From contig NZ_QDKM01000004.1 of the NCBI RefSeq assembly GCF_003076755.1, positions 186,001-250,000 of the forward strand: a DNA stretch of 64,000 bases. Direction: 5' to 3'. The DNA comes from Pararhodobacter oceanensis. Lineage in GTDB: Bacteria; Pseudomonadota; Alphaproteobacteria; Rhodobacterales; Rhodobacteraceae. Both the position numbers and the translations under genes were made by a program. Positions 43,450 to 52,296 of the stretch are shown here, one piece after another (the first letter of the stretch is position 1; each line of letters opens with the position of its first letter). Below the pieces are notes generated by a model that was not told the DNA's origin, did no database searches, and worked only from the letters and a program-made list of their open reading frames with translations.

Positions 43450-44820
43450 TTAACCGGCTTTGCGGGCCATGTCCTTGCGCCGCTCGGACAGTTCCTCGGC
43501 CACCAGAAACGCCAGTTCCAGCGATTGGCTGGCGTTCAGGCGCGGGTCGCAGGCGGTGTGGTAGCGGCTCGAGAGATCCTCATCCGAGACCGCATGAAGC
43601 CCGCCGGTGCATTCGGTCACATCCTTGCCAGTCATCTCGAAATGCACGCCGCCGGGGATTGTGCCCTCGGCTTTGTGGATCGCGAAGAACTCGCGCACCT
43701 CTTGCAGCACCCGCTCGAACGGGCGGGTCTTGAAGCCGGTGGCGGATTTCACCGTGTTGCCGTGCATCGGATCACAGGTCCAGAGCACATTCGCGCCCTC
43801 TTCCTGCACCGCTTTGATCAGCCGCGGCAGGTGGTCACCGGCTTTGCCCGCGCCGAAGCGGCAGATCAGCGTCAGGCGACCGGCCTCATTCTCGGGGTTC
43901 AGCCTGGCCATCAGCACCTTGAGATCCTCGGCGCTGATCGTCGGGCCGCATTTCAGCCCGATCGGGTTTTGAACGCCGCGGCAGAATTCGACATGGGCGC
44001 CGTCGGGCTGGCGGGTTCGGTCGCCGATCCAGATCATATGGCCCGAGCCCGCGACTGGCAGGCCGGTGGTCGAATCAATCCGGCAGAGCGCTTCTTCGTA
44101 TTCGAGCAACAGCGCCTCATGCGAGGTGAAGAAATCCACCGTCTCCATCGCGTCGATGGTGGCGCTGGTGACACCGGCGGCGGTCATGAAGTCGAGCGCA
44201 TCGGTGATCCGGTCGGTCAGCTCGCGGTAGCGTTTGGCGTTCTCGCCTTCGGTGAAGCCCAGCGTCCAGGAGTGCACCTTATGGATATCCGCGAAACCGC
44301 CCTTGGAGAAAGCGCGCAGCAGGTTCAGGCTGGCCGCGGCTTGCGTGTAGGCCTGCAGCATCCGCGAGGGATCGGGGATCCGCGCCGCTTCGGTGAAATC
44401 AAAGGCATTGATGATATCGCCGCGGTAGCTGGGCAGTTCGACACCGTCGACAACCTCCATCGGGGCCGAGCGCGGCTTGGCGAACTGACCCGCCATGCGA
44501 CCGACTTTGACCACCGGCACTTTGGCGCCAAAGGTCAGCACCACCGCCATCTGCAGCATCACTTTGAAAGTGTCGCGGATCAGGTCGGCGCTGAATTCCC
44601 CGAAGCTCTCGGCGCAGTCGCCGCCCTGCAGCAGGAACGCGCGACCGGCAGCCGCCTCGCCTAGCTGGCGCTTGAGATCCCGCGCTTCACCGGCAAAGAC
44701 CAGCGGCGGAAACTGGGCCAGCTGGCCCTCGACCGCGGCCAGCGCCGCTGCATCGGGATAATCCGGCATTTGAATGCGCGGTTTGTTACGCCAGTTGGAT
44801 TTGCTCCAAGATGTGGTCAT
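43450..44820 (-). CDS. aroG: Class II DAHP synthase (3-deoxy-7-phosphoheptulonate synthase), 456 aa
   Basis: Joins phosphoenolpyruvate and erythrose-4-phosphate to begin the shikimate pathway. The plant-like class II form is recognised by '[15 protein letters not shown]', '[17 protein letters not shown]', '[13 protein letters not shown]', '[12 protein letters not shown]' and '[10 protein letters not shown]'. Length is standard. It is divergent from the GlxA-type regulator gene across 219 bases that include a 12-bp tandem repeat. Confidence 0.96.
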   Translation of the reverse strand: MTTSWSKSNWRNKPRIQMPDYPDAAALAAVEGQLAQFPPLVFAGEARDLKRQLGEAAAGRAFLLQGGDCAESFGEFSADLIRDTFKVMLQMAVVLTFGAKVPVVKVGRMAGQFAKPRSAPMEVVDGVELPSYRGDIINAFDFTEAARIPDPSRMLQAYTQAAASLNLLRAFSKGGFADIHKVHSWTLGFTEGENAKRYRELTDRITDALDFMTAAGVTSATIDAMETVDFFTSHEALLLEYEEALCRIDSTTGLPVAGSGHMIWIGDRTRQPDGAHVEFCRGVQNPIGLKCGPTISAEDLKVLMARLNPENEAGRLTLICRFGAGKAGDHLPRLIKAVQEEGANVLWTCDPMHGNTVKSATGFKTRPFERVLQEVREFFAIHKAEGTIPGGVHFEMTGKDVTECTGGLHAVSDEDLSSRYHTACDPRLNASQSLELAFLVAEELSERRKDMARKAG

Positions 44821-44940
44821 TTTCGCCTCCGTCGGTGGGCCATGGCGCGGGTTTCGGCGCTATGGCAGCGGTATCAGCGCTCTTTACACCGGCTCACGGA
44901 GGCTTGCAAACCCGCATTGGCCGCGCTACCGGCAAGGGAG

Positions 44941-44976
44941 TTGCCTAGCGTATTGCCTTGCGTGTTGCCTTGCGAG
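44941..44976. repeat. 12-bp tandem repeat, three units
   Basis: TTGCCTAGCGTA, TTGCCTTGCGTG and TTGCCTTGCGAG follow each other without gaps. They resemble the four-unit array at 59251-59298; first units agree at 10 of 12 bases. The array lies 64 bases before the chosen start of the GlxA-type gene. Confidence 0.6.
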
Positions 44977-45039
44977 GCCGGAAATTTCCTGATTGGATTG
45001 ACCTGCCACCTCCGGCATATTGTTAGAACGGCTTTCAAG

Positions 45040-46203
45040 ATGAGCTACGCCCCCGGTTCACGCCCAGCCCCCAAAGCTGCCAATCCCCATGGGCAAGTGC
45101 CTGCGGGAAAGGATTCGCCCCGGCGCTCGCCCGCCACCGCATCGGCCCCTGCTTCGACGCGGATGCCACGGGAAAACGCCCGCCAGCGGCATTTCGTGTT
45201 CCTCTTGCTCAATGATTTTACCCTGCTGTCATTTTCCGCCGCGATCGAGCCTCTGCGCATTGCCAACCGGATGAGCGGGCAGTCAATTTACTCATGGACG
45301 GTGATTTCCGAGGGTGGCGGCGATGTCACTTGTTCCAACGGCACAAGGCTGCGCGTTGACAGTGGATTGACCGATATCGGGCGCGATGATGTGGCGATTG
45401 TCTGTGGCGGGGTCGGCGTCAAGGCGAATACCACCACCGTGGTGATGAACTGGCTGCGCCGCGCCGCGCGCAAGGGGTCGGTGATCGGCGGGCTTTGCAC
45501 CGGCGCGCATACGCTGGCGGCGGCGGGATTGCTCGACAACCGCCGCGCCACCATCCACTGGGAGAATCGCGACGGTTTCCTTGAGGAGTTCATCGAGACC
45601 GATCTGACCAAATCGGTGTTCGTGATCGACGGCAACCGGCTGACCGCCGCCGGTGGCACCTCGTCGATTGACCTGATTCTGACGCTGATCGCCGATGATC
45701 ATGGCAAGGATCTGGCGAATGCGGTGGCCGACCAGTTGATCTATACGACGATCCGCACCGATCGCGATATCCAGCGGCTGTCGATCCCGACGAGAATCGG
45801 TGTCCGCCATCCGCGTCTGAGCCGGGTGATCGAGCGCATGGAGCAGTCGATTGAAGAGCCGGTCTCGCCCGCCGATCTGGCGCAGGAGGTCGGCATGTCG
45901 ACGCGCCAGCTTGAGCGATTGTTCCGGCGCTATCTGAACCGCAGCCCGAAACGCTATTATATGGAGTTGCGGCTGGCGCGGGCGCGCAATCTGCTGATGC
46001 AGACCGACCTGAGCGTGATCAATGTGGCGCTGGCCTGCGGCTTTGCCTCGCCGTCACATTTCTCGAAATGTTACCGCGCACAATATGGCACCACCCCCTA
46101 CCGCGAGCGCGGCGCACATGGGATGGACGACGAGATGGGCGCCGAGCCGGGCGAAGAGGATACCAGCCTGCCCGACGATATTATGAGCGACGGCGACAGC
46201 TGA
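45040..46203 (+). CDS. GlxA-family AraC-type regulator (DJ-1/PfpI plus HTH), 387 aa
   Basis: After a disordered, Pro/Ala-rich start (about 45 residues) comes a DJ-1/PfpI domain ('FVFLLLNDFTLLSFSAAIEPL', nucleophile-elbow Cys in 'GLCTGAHTLAAAGLL'), then two AraC helix-turn-helices ('LAQEVGMSTRQLERLFRRYL', 'VALACGFASPSHFSKCYRA'). Relatives such as GbdR, CdhR and ArgR control uptake and breakdown of quaternary amines and amino acids. The following ABC transporter operon is a plausible target. The start is uncertain: ATG at 45040 is used; 45163 would remove the disordered part. Confidence 0.88.
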   Translation: MSYAPGSRPAPKAANPHGQVPAGKDSPRRSPATASAPASTRMPRENARQRHFVFLLLNDFTLLSFSAAIEPLRIANRMSGQSIYSWTVISEGGGDVTCSNGTRLRVDSGLTDIGRDDVAIVCGGVGVKANTTTVVMNWLRRAARKGSVIGGLCTGAHTLAAAGLLDNRRATIHWENRDGFLEEFIETDLTKSVFVIDGNRLTAAGGTSSIDLILTLIADDHGKDLANAVADQLIYTTIRTDRDIQRLSIPTRIGVRHPRLSRVIERMEQSIEEPVSPADLAQEVGMSTRQLERLFRRYLNRSPKRYYMELRLARARNLLMQTDLSVINVALACGFASPSHFSKCYRAQYGTTPYRERGAHGMDDEMGAEPGEEDTSLPDDIMSDGDS

Positions 46204-46408
46204 CCGTGGCCTCATGCGGCGGGGATTTTACCGCGACGATCCGCGATTTCCCTTATTTTACAGCACTTTGGGAGGGTGCATAAGGGGGCTTGCAAAAGAT
46301 GAATATTTTGAGTTGAAAATTGGGGGTCAGCCCCTCTGTTCAAACCGAAATACCGGCGATAAGGTTCGCTGACAACAATAAGTCTAACAACACAAGGGAG
46401 TGTGTTTC

Positions 46409-47590
46409 ATGAAAAAATTGGTTCTTGCCAGCGCTATCTCAGCGCTCGCCGCAGGCGGGGCTTTCGCCGAAGATATCAACATCGGTGTGATCCTTGGGTT
46501 CACCGGCCCGCTGGAATCCATCACCCCTGGCATGGCTGCCGGTGCGGAAATGGCGATGAGCGAAGTCAACGCCGGTGGCGGCATCCTCAGCGGGTCGATG
46601 ATCAACTCGGTGCGCGCCGACAGTACCTGCATTGACAGCGCCGCCGCACAGGCCGGTGCCGAACGTCTGATCACCTCGGACAATGTGGTTGCGATCATGG
46701 GCGCCGACTGCTCGGGCGTGACCCGCGCAATCCTGGAAAACGTCGCTATGGCGAACGGCATTCCGATGATCTCGCCCTCGGCCACCTCGCCCGGTTTCAC
46801 CGAGTTCGATTCGGGCGGTCTGTTCTTCCGCACCTCGCCGTCGGATGCGCGTCAGGGTCAGGTTCTGGCCGATATCCTCGTGCGTCGCGGCATCACCAGC
46901 GTCGCCACCACCCATACCAACAACGACTATGGTCTGGGTCTGGCCACCGCCTTCAACGAAGCCTTTGAGGCGGCTGGCGGCACGGTCACTGCGACTGTTC
47001 CCCACGAAGAAGCCAAGGGCGACTATTCGGCAGAAGTCGGCGCGCTGGCCTCGGCTGGCGGTGAAGCGCTGATGGTTCTGGGCTATGTCGACGGTGGCGG
47101 CAGCATGATCTCGACCGCTTGGGATCTGGGCGCATTCGACCACTTCTTTGTCGGTGACGGCGTCTATGGCGACGATCTGCTGCCGCGCATCGGTGAGGCC
47201 GCCAGCGGTCTGGTCGGCACGGTGCCTTGGGCCGTGGGTGCTGCGGCTGACCGCTTTGTCGAAGTCTACACCGAAGCCGGCGTTGACGGCGCAAGCTCGT
47301 ATGTGGCGGAATCCTATGACGCCGCTGCGCTGCTGATGCTGGCCGCACAGGCCGCAGGCGAAGCCACCCCCGCAGGCATCGCTGCCAATGTGCTGAATGT
47401 GGCCAACGCACCGGGCGAGGAGATCTTTGCCGGTGATCTGGCCCGCGCGGTGCAGATTCTCGCCGAAGGTGGTGAGGTCAACTATCAGGGTGCCACCAAT
47501 GTCGAGCTTATCGGCTTTGGCGAAGCCTCGGGTAGCTACCGTGAGTTCAACGTCGTCGACGGCGACTTTGCGACGGTTCAATACCACTAA
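46409..47590 (+). CDS. Branched-chain-amino-acid-type ABC transporter substrate-binding protein, 393 aa
   Basis: A periplasmic type I binding protein: signal peptide 'KKLVLASAISALAAGGAFA' then 'INIGVILGFTGPLESITPGM' and 'GIPMISPSATSPGFTEF', hallmarks of the LivJ/Leu-Ile-Val family. Mature length is normal. AAGGGAG lies 8 bases before the ATG. It heads a complete five-gene transporter. The family takes amino acids, amides, urea and aromatic acids, so the ligand stays open. Two hairpins follow before the ATPase genes and probably keep this gene's transcript in excess. Confidence 0.9.
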   Translation: MKKLVLASAISALAAGGAFAEDINIGVILGFTGPLESITPGMAAGAEMAMSEVNAGGGILSGSMINSVRADSTCIDSAAAQAGAERLITSDNVVAIMGADCSGVTRAILENVAMANGIPMISPSATSPGFTEFDSGGLFFRTSPSDARQGQVLADILVRRGITSVATTHTNNDYGLGLATAFNEAFEAAGGTVTATVPHEEAKGDYSAEVGALASAGGEALMVLGYVDGGGSMISTAWDLGAFDHFFVGDGVYGDDLLPRIGEAASGLVGTVPWAVGAAADRFVEVYTEAGVDGASSYVAESYDAAALLMLAAQAAGEATPAGIAANVLNVANAPGEEIFAGDLARAVQILAEGGEVNYQGATNVELIGFGEASGSYREFNVVDGDFATVQYH

Positions 47591-47618
47591 GGTTCTGCAC
47601 ATTTAGGCTATAATACCG

Positions 47619-47646
47619 GGCCCGGGGGGGTTATGCTCCTCGGGCC
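47619..47646 (+). terminator. Hairpin 1 between binding-protein and ATPase genes
   Basis: GGCCCGGGG pairs with CCTCGGGCC, 9 bp with one G-U, loop about 10 bases. It lies 29 bases after the stop; the following AATTATT is weakly T-rich. A leaky terminator or 3'-end stabiliser is likely. Confidence 0.55.
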
Positions 47647-47661
47647 AATTATTGGGTAAAC

Positions 47662-47684
47662 GCCCCCCCGCAAACGAGGGGGGC
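47662..47684 (+). terminator. Hairpin 2 just upstream of the ATPase gene
   Basis: GCCCCCC pairs with GGGGGGC over 7 bp with a 9-base loop, ending 20 bases before the ATG at 47705. It may slow translation or mark an mRNA processing point. Confidence 0.45.
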
Positions 47685-47704
47685 ACCCATGAACGGGGGG
47701 ATCC

Positions 47705-48493
47705 ATGATACAGGTCGAGAACCTGCATAAGCACTTCGGCGGCTTTCACGCGGTCGATGGTGCCACACTGCATATTGCTGAAAAATCTATCACCGGGCTG
47801 ATCGGTCCGAACGGGGCGGGAAAAACCACCCTGTTCAACGTGATCGCCGGTGTGCTCAAACCGACATCGGGCAAGGTGCTGATGGCCGGTGAGGATATCA
47901 CCGGGCTTGAGCCACATGAGCTGTTTGACAAGGGGCTGTTGCGCACCTTCCAGATCGCCCATGAATTCGCCTCGATGACCGTGCGCGAGAACCTGATGAT
48001 GGTGCCGCCGGGACAATCGGGCGAGAACCTGTGGTCAACATGGTTCCACCGCGCGCGCATCGCGCAGGAGGAAGCGACGCTGCGCCGCAAGGCCGATGAG
48101 GTGCTGGAATTCCTCACCATCGACCATATCGCCGATGAGAAAGCCGGAAATATCTCGGGCGGGCAGAAAAAGCTGCTGGAACTGGGCCGCACCATGATGA
48201 CCGACGCGCGGATCGTGTTCCTTGATGAGGTCGGCGCCGGCGTCAACCGCACCCTGCTGAACACCATTGCCGATGCCATCGTGCGTCTGAACCAAGAGCG
48301 CGGCTATACCTTCGTGGTCATCGAGCACGACATGGATTTCATCGGCCGCATTTGCGATCCGGTGATCTGTATGGCCGAGGGCAAGGTTCTGGCCGAAGGC
48401 AGTCTCGACGAGATCAAGGCCAACGAGCAGGTCATCGAAGCCTATCTCGGCACCGGCTTGAAGAACAAAGTCACCGCAGGAGCGGGCGCATGA
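47705..48493 (+). CDS. ABC transporter ATP-binding protein, LivG type, 262 aa
   Basis: Walker A 'GLIGPNGAGKTTLFNVI' (about residues 32-48), Q-loop, signature 'NISGGQKKLLELGRTMM' and Walker B 'IVFLDEVGAGV' are present. In LivG relatives the Walker B usually reads LLDEPxAG; here V replaces P. The family-specific C-terminus 'GKVLAEGSLDEIKANEQVIEAYLG' marks it as the LivG-like partner. Cytoplasmic face of the importer. A repeat (copy E) lies between it and the LivF-like gene. Confidence 0.93.
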   Translation: MIQVENLHKHFGGFHAVDGATLHIAEKSITGLIGPNGAGKTTLFNVIAGVLKPTSGKVLMAGEDITGLEPHELFDKGLLRTFQIAHEFASMTVRENLMMVPPGQSGENLWSTWFHRARIAQEEATLRRKADEVLEFLTIDHIADEKAGNISGGQKKLLELGRTMMTDARIVFLDEVGAGVNRTLLNTIADAIVRLNQERGYTFVVIEHDMDFIGRICDPVICMAEGKVLAEGSLDEIKANEQVIEAYLGTGLKNKVTAGAGA

Positions 48494-48530
48494 GTGGCCC
48501 GCAGTTCGGGCCTTATGCCGCCTTGGGGAG

Positions 48531-48562
48531 CCTCCGGCGGGAGTATTTAAAGCAAGATGAAA
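48531..48562 (+). repeat. Short post-stop repeat, copy E (diverged)
   Basis: CCGGCGGGAGTATTTAAAGC and the following bases resemble copies B and C (GGATATTT then GCA and AAG). It lies 37 bases after the LivG-type stop, in the opposite orientation to the other copies relative to the preceding gene. Confidence 0.4.
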
Positions 48563-48574
48563 TTGGGGGCACGC

Positions 48575-49285
48575 ATGTCTGAGCCATTCTTGATTGGCGA
48601 TGCGATGACCGGCGGTTATGGCGGCGCGGATATTCTGCATGGCTGCACGATTGCCGTGGAAAAGGGCCAGATTGCAGTGATTGTCGGCCCCAATGGCGCC
48701 GGGAAATCCACCGCGATGAAGGCGGTCTTCGGGATGCTGAACCTGCGTTCGGGCGCGGTGCGTCTGGGTGGCGAGGATATCACCGCGCTCAGCCCGCAGG
48801 CACGGGTCAATAAGGGCATGGGATTCGTGCCGCAGACCAATAATATCTTTCCCTCGATGTCGGTCGAAGAGAACCTTGAAATGGGCGCCTTCATCCGCAC
48901 CGATGATTACGCCCAGACGATGGAACAGGTCTATACGCTGTTCCCGATCCTGCGTGACAAGCGCCATCAGGCGGCGGGGGAGCTCTCGGGCGGGCAGCGC
49001 CAGCAGGTGGCGGTGGGCCGTGCGTTGATGACCAAACCTTCGGTGTTGATGCTTGATGAGCCGACGGCGGGGGTCTCGCCCATCGTGATGGATGAATTGT
49101 TTGACCGGATCATCGAGATCGCCCGCACCGGCATCTCGATCCTGATGGTCGAGCAAAACGCGCGGCAGGCGCTGGCGATTGCCGATAAAGGCTATGTGCT
49201 GGTGCAGGGCGCCAACCGGTTCACCGACACCGGCGAGGCCTTGCTGGCCGATCCCGATGTGCGCCGCAGTTTCCTGGGGGGCTGA
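48575..49285 (+). CDS. ABC transporter ATP-binding protein, LivF type, 236 aa
   Basis: Second ATPase of the importer. Walker A 'VIVGPNGAGKSTAMKAVFG', signature 'ELSGGQRQQVAVGRALM' and Walker B 'VLMLDEPTAGVSP' are canonical, and 'LMVEQNARQALAIADKGYVL' is the LivF ending. The ATG at 48575 is chosen by homology with a G-rich site a few bases upstream; another ATG lies six codons earlier. Confidence 0.94.
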   Translation: MSEPFLIGDAMTGGYGGADILHGCTIAVEKGQIAVIVGPNGAGKSTAMKAVFGMLNLRSGAVRLGGEDITALSPQARVNKGMGFVPQTNNIFPSMSVEENLEMGAFIRTDDYAQTMEQVYTLFPILRDKRHQAAGELSGGQRQQVAVGRALMTKPSVLMLDEPTAGVSPIVMDELFDRIIEIARTGISILMVEQNARQALAIADKGYVLVQGANRFTDTGEALLADPDVRRSFLGG

Positions 49286-49388
49286 GGATGACCGGCTTTT
49301 ATACTGACAAAATCCATCCTGCGCGCGGCGCGGACCACGGCGCGCCCTGCGGGGCCCCGTCCTTTGAAACATGCGGAGATTTCATCTG

Positions 49389-50399
49389 ATGGACGCCCTC
49401 AACGCATTGATAATGTTGGCCAACTTCGTTCTGATCCCGGCCACCGCCTATGGCAGCCAATTGGCGCTCGGCGCATTGGGGATCACCCTGATCTACGGTA
49501 TTTTGCGGTTCTCGCATTTCGCGCATGGCGATGTGATGGCGATTGGCACCGCGGTGGTGATCCTGACCACTTGGGGCCTGCAGGGCGCCGGTGTCAGCTT
49601 CGGGGTTCTGCCGACGGCGCTTTTGGCGCTGCCGGTGGGGATCGCCTTTACCATCCTGTATCTGCTGGCCATGGACCGTGTCGTTTACCGGTTTTACCGG
49701 CGCGTGCGGGCCAAGCCGATGGTCTTTGTGATGGCCTCGCTGGGGGTGATGTTTGTCACCAACGGCCTCACCCGTCTGTTGATCGGACCGGGCGAGCAGC
49801 GCTTTGCCGATGGCGCGCGGTTTGTGATCTCGGCGCGTGATTTTCGCACCTGGACCGGGCTCTCGGAGGGGCTGGCGCTGCGCTCGACGCAGTTGCTGAC
49901 CGTGGTAGTGGCGCTGATCGCCATGGGGATTCTGTTTTATTTCCTCAACCGCACGCGGTCGGGGAAATCCATGCGCGCCTATTCCGACAATGAGGATCTG
50001 GCGCTTCTGTCGGGGATCAACCCCGAGCGCGTGGTGATGATCACCTGGGTGATCGCAGGCACATTGATGTGTCTGGCGGGCACGCTTTACGGGCTGGACA
50101 AGATCTTCCGCCCCTTCACCTTTTTCCAATTGCTGCTGCCGATGTTTGCGGCGGCGATTGTGGGCGGATTGGGCAACCCTCTGGGGGCGATTGTCGGTGG
50201 CTATGTCATCGCCTTTTCGGAACTGGGGGTAACCTATGCGTGGCGGCGCTTTGCGGGGTATTTCCTGCCGCCCGACTGGATGCCCGAGGGGCTGATGCAG
50301 ATCCTGCCCGTCGATTATAAATTCGCCGTCACCTTTGCCATTCTGGTCTTGGTGCTGATCTTCCGTCCCACCGGTATCTTCAGGGGGAAAGTGATATGA
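49389..50399 (+). CDS. ABC transporter permease, LivH type, 336 aa
   Basis: An inner-membrane permease with about eight hydrophobic helices. 'QLALGALGITLIYGILRFSHFAHGDVMAIG' (here read in parts) near the start and 'AAIVGGLGNPLGAIVGGYVI' near the end are LivH signatures; 'SGINPERVVMITWVIAGTLM' is the cytoplasmic loop that contacts the ATPases. The start at 49389 is preferred; 49371 is possible. The stop overlaps the livM start (ATGA). Confidence 0.92.
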   Translation: MDALNALIMLANFVLIPATAYGSQLALGALGITLIYGILRFSHFAHGDVMAIGTAVVILTTWGLQGAGVSFGVLPTALLALPVGIAFTILYLLAMDRVVYRFYRRVRAKPMVFVMASLGVMFVTNGLTRLLIGPGEQRFADGARFVISARDFRTWTGLSEGLALRSTQLLTVVVALIAMGILFYFLNRTRSGKSMRAYSDNEDLALLSGINPERVVMITWVIAGTLMCLAGTLYGLDKIFRPFTFFQLLLPMFAAAIVGGLGNPLGAIVGGYVIAFSELGVTYAWRRFAGYFLPPDWMPEGLMQILPVDYKFAVTFAILVLVLIFRPTGIFRGKVI

Positions 50400-51700
50400 A
50401 CCCGACTTTGCGTGCATTTCTACTCTTCGGCCTTGTCGGGCTGGCGCTGTTGTTCACCGGCTTTAACCAAAGCTGGACCCTCGCCCTGACGATCCTCAAT
50501 ATGAGCCTGATTTCGGCGGTTCTGGCGCTGGGGGTCAACCTGCAATGGGGCTATGCCGGGCTGTTCAACGTCGGGATCATGGGCTTCACCGCGATCGGCG
50601 GTTTGGCGGTGGTGCTGATCTCGGCCGATCCGGTGCCCGAAGCCTGGAGCGCTGGCGGTCTGGGCGCCCTGATGGGGCTGGCTCTGGGTGCGGCGACGGT
50701 GATGGCGGCGATTGCGGTCTGGAACCGGATGCAGCCCAGCCTCGCCCGCGTCTTGGCGCTGATTGCCACGCTGGTGGTCGGCTATGTCATCACCCGCTCG
50801 GTCTTTGCACCGGCGCGGGAGGCGATCATGGCGGTCAATCCGGCGACCGAGGGCTATCTGGGCGGCGCAAGCCTGCCGGTGCTCCTGTCATGGCCGGTGG
50901 GCGCTTTGTTCGCCGCGGGTCTGGCTTGGGTGATCGGTAAGATCAGCCTCGGCTTGCGGTCGGATTATCTGGCGATTGCAACGCTGGGCATCTCGGAAAT
51001 CGTCATTGCCGGGATGAAGTTCGAAGGCTGGCTGTCGCGCGGGGTGAACAACGTCGCCGGTCTGCCGCGTGCGGTGCCACGGCCGGTGGAGTTGCAGGGC
51101 TCGGGCTTTGTGCAATCCCTGTCCGAGCGCAGCGGTATCGACATTGTCGAGATGGCCTCGATTGTCGAGAAACTGGGCTATGCGGCTTTGTTCTCGGTGG
51201 TGCTGATCATGCTGATCGTGCTCTCGGAACTGGCGCTGAACTCGCCATGGGGCCGGATGATGCGCGCCATTCGCGACAATGAGATCGCGGCGCGGGCGAT
51301 GGGCAAGGATGTCAAAGCGCGGCATCTGATGATCTTTGTGCTGGGCTCGGCGATCTGTGGCTTGGCCGGTGCGATGATGGTCACATTGGACGGGCAGTTG
51401 ACGCCGGGCACCTATGAACCGCTGCGCTTTACCTTCCTGATGTGGGTGATGGTGATTGTCGGCGGTTCCGGCAACAACTGGGGCGCGGTGCTGGGCGGAA
51501 TGGTGATCTGGTTCCTCTGGGTGCAGGCCGAGCCTCTGGGCCGCGCGGTGATGGAACTGTTGACTTCCGGCATGGCCGAGGACAACGCGCTGCGCATCCA
51601 TCTGGTCACCCAGGCTGCGCATACGCGGTTGATCCTGATGGGCTCGGCGCTGTTGTTCATGCTGCGGTTTGCGCCGCGCGGGTTGATCCCCGAGAAATGA
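50396..51700 (+). CDS. ABC transporter permease, LivM type, 434 aa
   Basis: The second permease, about ten hydrophobic segments. 'NLQWGYAGLFNVGIMGFTAIGG' and 'LRSDYLAIATLGISEIVIAG' and 'RDNEIAARAMGKDVKARHLMIF' are LivM signatures. At 434 residues it is longer than most LivM, with extra periplasmic sequence around residues 210-250. Coupled by overlapping codons to livH upstream and to the MobA-like gene downstream. Confidence 0.92.
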   Translation: MNPTLRAFLLFGLVGLALLFTGFNQSWTLALTILNMSLISAVLALGVNLQWGYAGLFNVGIMGFTAIGGLAVVLISADPVPEAWSAGGLGALMGLALGAATVMAAIAVWNRMQPSLARVLALIATLVVGYVITRSVFAPAREAIMAVNPATEGYLGGASLPVLLSWPVGALFAAGLAWVIGKISLGLRSDYLAIATLGISEIVIAGMKFEGWLSRGVNNVAGLPRAVPRPVELQGSGFVQSLSERSGIDIVEMASIVEKLGYAALFSVVLIMLIVLSELALNSPWGRMMRAIRDNEIAARAMGKDVKARHLMIFVLGSAICGLAGAMMVTLDGQLTPGTYEPLRFTFLMWVMVIVGGSGNNWGAVLGGMVIWFLWVQAEPLGRAVMELLTSGMAEDNALRIHLVTQAAHTRLILMGSALLFMLRFAPRGLIPEK

Positions 51701-52296
51701 GCAAGGGTCATTTGCGGCTGGTGTTACTGGCTGCCGGGTCATCGCGGCGCATGCGCGGCGGTGACAAACTACTGGAGCCTGTCGGCGGGGTGCCATTACT
51801 GCGGCGGCAGGCGCTGGCCTGTCTGCAGGCGGTGGCAGGGGGCGAGATCGGGGCGGTGGCGGTGACGCTCGCCCCTTCCCGCCCTGCCCGTCTGGCGGCG
51901 CTTGAGGGTTTGGCGATCACCGCGCTGCCGGTGCCTGATGCCGAGGCGGGAATGAGTGCCAGCCTCAAGGCGGCGGCAGATTGGGCCGAGGGGCATGCGC
52001 TGATGGTGGTGCCCGGTGATATGCCGGAATTGACCGCACAGGATTTCCACAAGATGGCCACGGCTTACGTCGGGGTCGGCCTGCGTGCGTGTGATGACGC
52101 AGGCGTGCCCGGGCATCCGGTGATCTTTCCGCCCGAGGCGCTGCCCGCATTTGCCGCATTGTCGGGCGATGAGGGCGCGCGGGCGATCCTGCGCGCGCAT
52201 CCGCCCGCGTTGATCCCCTTGCCGGACAGGCGCGCCACAACCGATCTTGATACCCCTGAGGATTGGGCGGCGTGGCGCGCGGAGGCTGGGGTCTAG
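51697..52296 (+). CDS. MobA-like nucleotidyltransferase (NTP_transf_3, MocA/PucB type), 199 aa
   Basis: 'LVLLAAGSSRRMRGGDKLLEP' is the nucleotide-binding start of the family and 'LMVVPGDMPELTAQDF' its metal site; 'PGHPVIFPPEALPAF' supports the MocA/PucB subgroup, which adds CMP to molybdopterin for xanthine-dehydrogenase-type enzymes. It overlaps the livM stop (ATGA), so it is co-expressed with the transporter. That suggests a link between the imported compound and a molybdenum hydroxylase, none of which is in the window. The stop overlaps the convergent P450 end. Confidence 0.8.
   Translation: MSKGHLRLVLLAAGSSRRMRGGDKLLEPVGGVPLLRRQALACLQAVAGGEIGAVAVTLAPSRPARLAALEGLAITALPVPDAEAGMSASLKAAADWAEGHALMVVPGDMPELTAQDFHKMATAYVGVGLRACDDAGVPGHPVIFPPEALPAFAALSGDEGARAILRAHPPALIPLPDRRATTDLDTPEDWAAWRAEAGV

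Noticed and set aside
43525-44664. Plus-strand open frame across the aroG region
   Set aside because: Antisense to the clearly conserved class II DAHP synthase.
46409-51700. Urea (Urt) transporter
   Set aside because: The binding protein lacks the UrtA look and no urease genes are near; kept as a general branched-chain-amino-acid-type importer.
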